From a bacterium (GTDB taxonomy: Bacteria > JAMCPX01), in contig JAJYUJ010000005.1 in assembly GCA_021792615.1 (NCBI GenBank), positions 1-64,000 of the forward strand: a stretch of 64,000 nucleotides of DNA, read 5' to 3'. Both the position numbers and the translations under genes were made by a program. How positions within the stretch are numbered: position 1 is the first letter of the stretch; each line of letters begins with the position of its first letter. Below the pieces are notes generated by a model that was not told the DNA's origin, made no database searches, and was given only the letters and a program-made list of their open reading frames with translations. Positions 60,897-64,000 of this stretch are shown piece after piece.

Positions 60897-62066
60897 ATGC
60901 CGTTCAAATATGCACAAAGACTCGGGATGCTGCCGAAATACTTATTTGCCGAACTCGACAGGATTAAATCCGAACAGATTGCCGCAGGAAAGGACATCAT
61001 AGACCTCGGAGTCGGTGACCCCGATCTGCCGACATCCGTTGAGGTGGTCGAAGCCCTGCAATCCGCAGCTCAGGACCCGGCAAACCATATTTATCCCTCT
61101 TATTCGGGCATGGACAGGTTCAGGGAGGTTGCAGCACAATGGTTTTATGAACGATTCGGCGTCAAGCTCGATTACAAAAAACATGTCCTCTCGCTCATAG
61201 GATCAAAGGAAGGTATTGCGCATTTCCCTCTGGCATTCGTCAACCCGGGGGATGTCGTACTCTACACAGAGCCCGGTTATCCGGTGTATTTTGCTTCGAC
61301 CATCTTTGCAGGTGGAACAGCGTATGCCCTGCCCCTGACGCGGGAGAACGACTTTATACCGTCACTTGAGGACATTCCGGAGCAGATCCTGCAAAAAGCA
61401 AAGATGCTGTTTATCAATTATCCGAACAACCCGACATCCGCAACTGCCGGGGAAGCCTTCTTCAAAAAGGTCATTGCCTTTGCGAAGAAACACCATATCA
61501 TCATAGCCCATGATGCGGCATACTCAGAGATCTACTTCGGGGAGAAAACGCATTCCATACTCGAATATCCCGGTGCAATGGATGTTGCCATAGAGTTCCA
61601 TTCCCTGTCGAAAACATTCAGCATGACAGGATGGAGGATCGGGTTTGCCTGCGGCAACGAGGAGTTGATAGCAGGTATCGGCAAGATAAAGACGAACATA
61701 GATTCCGGTGTGTTCCAGGCAGTTCAGTGGGCCGGAATCAAAGCATTGACCCTTGGAGATGCGCTCACTGAGCCGCTGAGAAAGATATACAAAAAACGCG
61801 TACACATGGTTACTTCTGCGCTGTCCGCTGCAGGGCTTGATCCGTTCAACGGAAACTCCACGTTCTATATCTGGACGAAACTGCCCAACAATATCGATTC
61901 GATGTCCTTTACGATGAAGCTGATCCAACAGGCAGGCATCGTGGTTTCACCGGGCATAGGGTTCGGCAAGTCCGGCGAAGGTTATTTCAGGATCTCTGTG
62001 ACCAATAAAGATGAGCTTATCCAACAGGCATGCGAAAAAATAACGAAGGTATTGACTAAAGGTTGA
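60897..62066 (+). CDS. dapL: LL-diaminopimelate aminotransferase
   Basis: A 389-residue class I/II aminotransferase that converts tetrahydrodipicolinate directly to LL-diaminopimelate, replacing the DapD/C/E steps. LGVGDPDLPTS, YPSYSGMDRFREV, NYPNNPTSA, HDAAYSEIYF and the PLP Lys in EFHSLSKTFSMTGWRIG are clear; the last is the DapL-type SKTF(N/S)MTGWR. MPFKYAQRL is the start, with AAGGAG seven bases upstream. It completes the lysine pathway with dapA, dapB, dapF and lysA in this window. Confidence 0.93.
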   Translation: MPFKYAQRLGMLPKYLFAELDRIKSEQIAAGKDIIDLGVGDPDLPTSVEVVEALQSAAQDPANHIYPSYSGMDRFREVAAQWFYERFGVKLDYKKHVLSLIGSKEGIAHFPLAFVNPGDVVLYTEPGYPVYFASTIFAGGTAYALPLTRENDFIPSLEDIPEQILQKAKMLFINYPNNPTSATAGEAFFKKVIAFAKKHHIIIAHDAAYSEIYFGEKTHSILEYPGAMDVAIEFHSLSKTFSMTGWRIGFACGNEELIAGIGKIKTNIDSGVFQAVQWAGIKALTLGDALTEPLRKIYKKRVHMVTSALSAAGLDPFNGNSTFYIWTKLPNNIDSMSFTMKLIQQAGIVVSPGIGFGKSGEGYFRISVTNKDELIQQACEKITKVLTKG

Positions 62067-62176
62067 CCAGGACATGCAAGAGGGAAGCCAGCTCATCCAT
62101 GATAAGAAAGAGTTGTTCGTGTCTGCCCGCAAAACACATTCGAGGAATACCTTTATGTGTATGATTTTATTCGTGG

Positions 62177-62551
62177 CTAATGGATATGATTATGTCCGTG
62201 GTTATGTTCCAACTCATGCATGTTCCGGCCGCCTTGCAGTTCGCCGGTAATGAATTTCTCAATGGTATGTTTGATATCTCCACTTACCCCTACAATCGTT
62301 TGAATACCGAACCCGGAAAAAAAGTCCACTGCCCTCGGTCCCATACCACCGGCAATTATATAGTTTGCACCTTTTTGGTGTAAGAACTGTGGTATTTCGC
62401 CAGGCTGATGGTCTTCCAGCCCTGGATTATCTATTACCTCTTTTTTGCCAATCTTACCGTCTTCAATGTCCACAAGGGTATACGATTGACATCTTCCGAA
62501 ATGGGGCGATACAAAATCACCGTCCGTTGCTATTGCAACTCTTATCTGCAT
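62177..62551 (-). CDS. NifX/NafY-like (dinitrogenase iron-molybdenum cofactor) family protein
   Basis: A 124-residue protein of the NifX/NifB-C-terminal fold: RVAIATDGDFVSPHFGRCQSYTLVDIEDGK, EVIDNPG and IAGGMGPRAVDFFSGFGIQTIVG. Most members in non-nif contexts have unknown function but some carry metal clusters. The C-terminal 14 residues are His-rich (HELEHNHGHNHIH), a likely metal-binding tail. There are no nif genes nearby. The start MQIRV has a strong AGGAGG. Confidence 0.85.
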   Translation of the reverse strand: MQIRVAIATDGDFVSPHFGRCQSYTLVDIEDGKIGKKEVIDNPGLEDHQPGEIPQFLHQKGANYIIAGGMGPRAVDFFSGFGIQTIVGVSGDIKHTIEKFITGELQGGRNMHELEHNHGHNHIH

Positions 62552-62626
62552 ATTTTCCTCCTTAAATTTAATGCCGTCAGAAACCCGCATTTTATTCTCA
62601 TGGGGCGAACGAACAATCTTTTTTAG

Positions 62627-62655
62627 AAAATAAGCATATGTTCATAACTTGTCAA
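62627..62655 (-). promoter_or_regulatory. Sigma-70-like promoter for the NifX-like gene
   Basis: On the minus strand TTGACA (62650-62655), 17 bp, then TATTTT (62627-62632), about 75 bp upstream of the start. Confidence 0.5.
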
Positions 62656-62719
62656 GGCTTTCGGAATTTTATGATTATGAACCAAGCGCGGCAGAAACAT
62701 GCCGTTCAATCTGAAGACC

Positions 62720-64000
62720 CTAAAGATAATTTTTATAGTCTATCCATGAAAAGACGTTGTCTTTTGACTCGAGTTCGTCCAGCAGCCTGTGTTCTATCCG
62801 GTTGTTCTGTATCTGCTCATAGAGTTTCGTAAACCTCGCTATGTGAGATATAAAACGCCTTTTGGCGTATGCAACCATAGTGCCGGAATTCATGATAAAC
62901 GGCCAGTCGCTTGACTGAGCAAGCAGCAACTCCCGCAATGCCTGGTTTATTGCCCTGTGCAGTTTGAGGGATACGCCCGATATCTGCATGAGTTCATTCA
63001 TTCTGTCCTGAGCAATGTGCAGGTGCCGGTATATCCAATCGTTTGTCCCGTTCAGCCATACCTCATGGTATCCTTTATCGCCCCAGCTTGACTGGGAAGG
63101 CTGCGCAATCTGGTTCTCAGGGTACTCCTTGAGATACATGGCCGGGGTTATTGATTTTACAGGTCCGTTAATCTCGTGCAGTTTTCTGAAAACCTGTTCA
63201 AGAAAATCCGGCCCTTCAAACCACCAATGACCGAACAACTCCGCATCATACGTTGCTATAATAAGCGGCTTTCTGTCCATATTGTCTGCAAGGTATTCGA
63301 TATGTTTTCCCCGGTTAAATACAAAGTTGCCCGCATGTGTTATTATCTTATCCGCTGCCCGTTGAGGAACGTACGGCTGTTTTTGATCCGTTTTCCCTGT
63401 GATCCGGTAATACTTGATGCCGAGGTTCGAACGTGAACCGTCGCTGTGCAAGTAAGGCTTTACATACTCGAAATCGAGGTCATAGCCGACATCCCGGTAA
63501 AATTCCCGGTAATCGTAGTCCCCGGGATAGCCTTCTTTTGCACTCCAGACCTGTTTTGCAGACTGAATGTCCCTGCCAAAAAAGTTTACACCTGCCTCAG
63601 AGCAAAGAGGTGCATAAACGCCGTACCGCGGTCTGACGGATGCGTTCAATATTCCGTGTGCATCAAGAAAGGTATAGTGTATGCCATGGTGATTCAATAT
63701 TTTATCAAGTCCTTCTATGTACGCATTCTCAGGGAGCCATATACCTTTAGGTTGTGTTCCCAGATGGCGGATATAGGTTTCAACTCCGACATGCACCTGC
63801 GCATCCTGCCATTTTTCATCTACGATAAGAGGGAGGTATGCGTGCGTCGCTGCGGACGTTACGATCTCCACCGGTCCGGCCTCCATAAATTCCCTGAAAC
63901 CCAGTATGATATTTCCATGGTACTTGTTTTCGAACATATCCCTAAAATGGACAAACCGGCTGTGGTACATCTTCGCAAGAGGATTTATAGCCGGATCATT
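62720..64000 (-). CDS. GH57 1,4-alpha-glucan branching enzyme, C-terminal part
   Basis: The gene runs off the right edge; 427 codons are present and the frame is open to the window end (NDPAINPLAK precedes the first ATG seen). It matches GH57/DUF1957 branching enzymes: nucleophile Glu in GIWLPENAYIEG, acid/base Asp in IATYDAELFGHWWFEGP, and the C-terminal helical domain (WGDKGYHEVWLNGTNDWIY ... LLLAQSSDWPFIM). These make alpha-1,6 branches in glycogen. About 100 N-terminal residues should lie outside. Typical of anaerobes and thermophiles. Confidence 0.9.
   Translation of the reverse strand, partial: NDPAINPLAKMYHSRFVHFRDMFENKYHGNIILGFREFMEAGPVEIVTSAATHAYLPLIVDEKWQDAQVHVGVETYIRHLGTQPKGIWLPENAYIEGLDKILNHHGIHYTFLDAHGILNASVRPRYGVYAPLCSEAGVNFFGRDIQSAKQVWSAKEGYPGDYDYREFYRDVGYDLDFEYVKPYLHSDGSRSNLGIKYYRITGKTDQKQPYVPQRAADKIITHAGNFVFNRGKHIEYLADNMDRKPLIIATYDAELFGHWWFEGPDFLEQVFRKLHEINGPVKSITPAMYLKEYPENQIAQPSQSSWGDKGYHEVWLNGTNDWIYRHLHIAQDRMNELMQISGVSLKLHRAINQALRELLLAQSSDWPFIMNSGTMVAYAKRRFISHIARFTKLYEQIQNNRIEHRLLDELESKDNVFSWIDYKNYL

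Noticed and set aside
1-64000. CRISPR array, tRNA, rRNA or intact insertion sequence
   Set aside because: No regularly spaced direct repeats, cloverleaf-like sequences, rRNA segments or transposase genes were found by reading.

Overview
The window looks like chromosomal DNA of an anaerobic, fatty-acid-metabolising bacterium, most likely Desulfobacterota or a near relative (former Deltaproteobacteria). This is inferred from the DapL-type lysine pathway, the argH-lipoprotein-lysA-dapF-dapA-dapB gene order, the many acyl-CoA dehydrogenases and a classical division/cell-wall (dcw) cluster. Most of the sequence has balanced base composition and good Shine-Dalgarno sites. The first 6.7 kb is visibly more AT-rich and reads as an acquired accessory island.

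Layout. 1-60: 5' end of folD (minus). 152-6694: an all-plus-strand island with a STAS/HATPase regulator, an OLD-type ATPase/TOPRIM nuclease, a Mrr-like restriction endonuclease overlapping an M.PvuII-like N4-cytosine methyltransferase, a 93-residue orphan and a STAS-like/winged-helix protein. 6783-11776: an undecaprenyl-phosphate sugar transferase, glnD and a XerC/XerD-type recombinase (plus). 11801-14411: two acyl-CoA dehydrogenases and a very small EncFtn-like ferritin (minus). 14609-24509: dapB, dapA, dapF, lysA, a fibronectin-III lipoprotein, a decayed methyltransferase gene, a tocopherol-cyclase-like protein, argH and an OmpA-family protein (minus), preceded at 24538-25023 by a small lipoprotein with a near-consensus promoter. 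25148-36050: a co-directional lipid/acyl-CoA cluster (acyl-CoA ligase, thiolase, ferredoxin, nitroreductase, two acyl-CoA dehydrogenases, acetoacetate-decarboxylase-like protein, dehydratase/epimerase, TetR regulator, oleate-hydratase-like flavoprotein). 36664-37137: a thioesterase. 37387-56193: purM and the complete dcw cluster from ftsZ back to mraZ (minus), with a recognisable MraZ-box promoter. 56355-57371: a zinc-independent MDR oxidoreductase. 57510-62066: sufS, sufU, thiM, thiE and dapL (plus). 62177-64000: a NifX-like protein and the C-terminal part of a GH57 branching enzyme (minus).

How it fits together. dapA, dapB, dapL and dapF give a full route from aspartate semialdehyde to meso-diaminopimelate, the precursor used by MurE in the dcw cluster; lysA takes it on to lysine. 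The acyl-CoA genes form two loci. In the larger one a dehydrogenase without the usual catalytic Glu sits beside one that keeps it, which suggests a heteromeric enzyme. The island at the left is the best candidate for an unusual system: two STAS-type signalling proteins bracket a restriction-modification pair and an OLD nuclease. Two copies of a ~104-bp palindromic dispersed repeat (36411-36514 and 60042-60144) lie between genes. I see no tRNA, rRNA, CRISPR array or intact insertion sequence.
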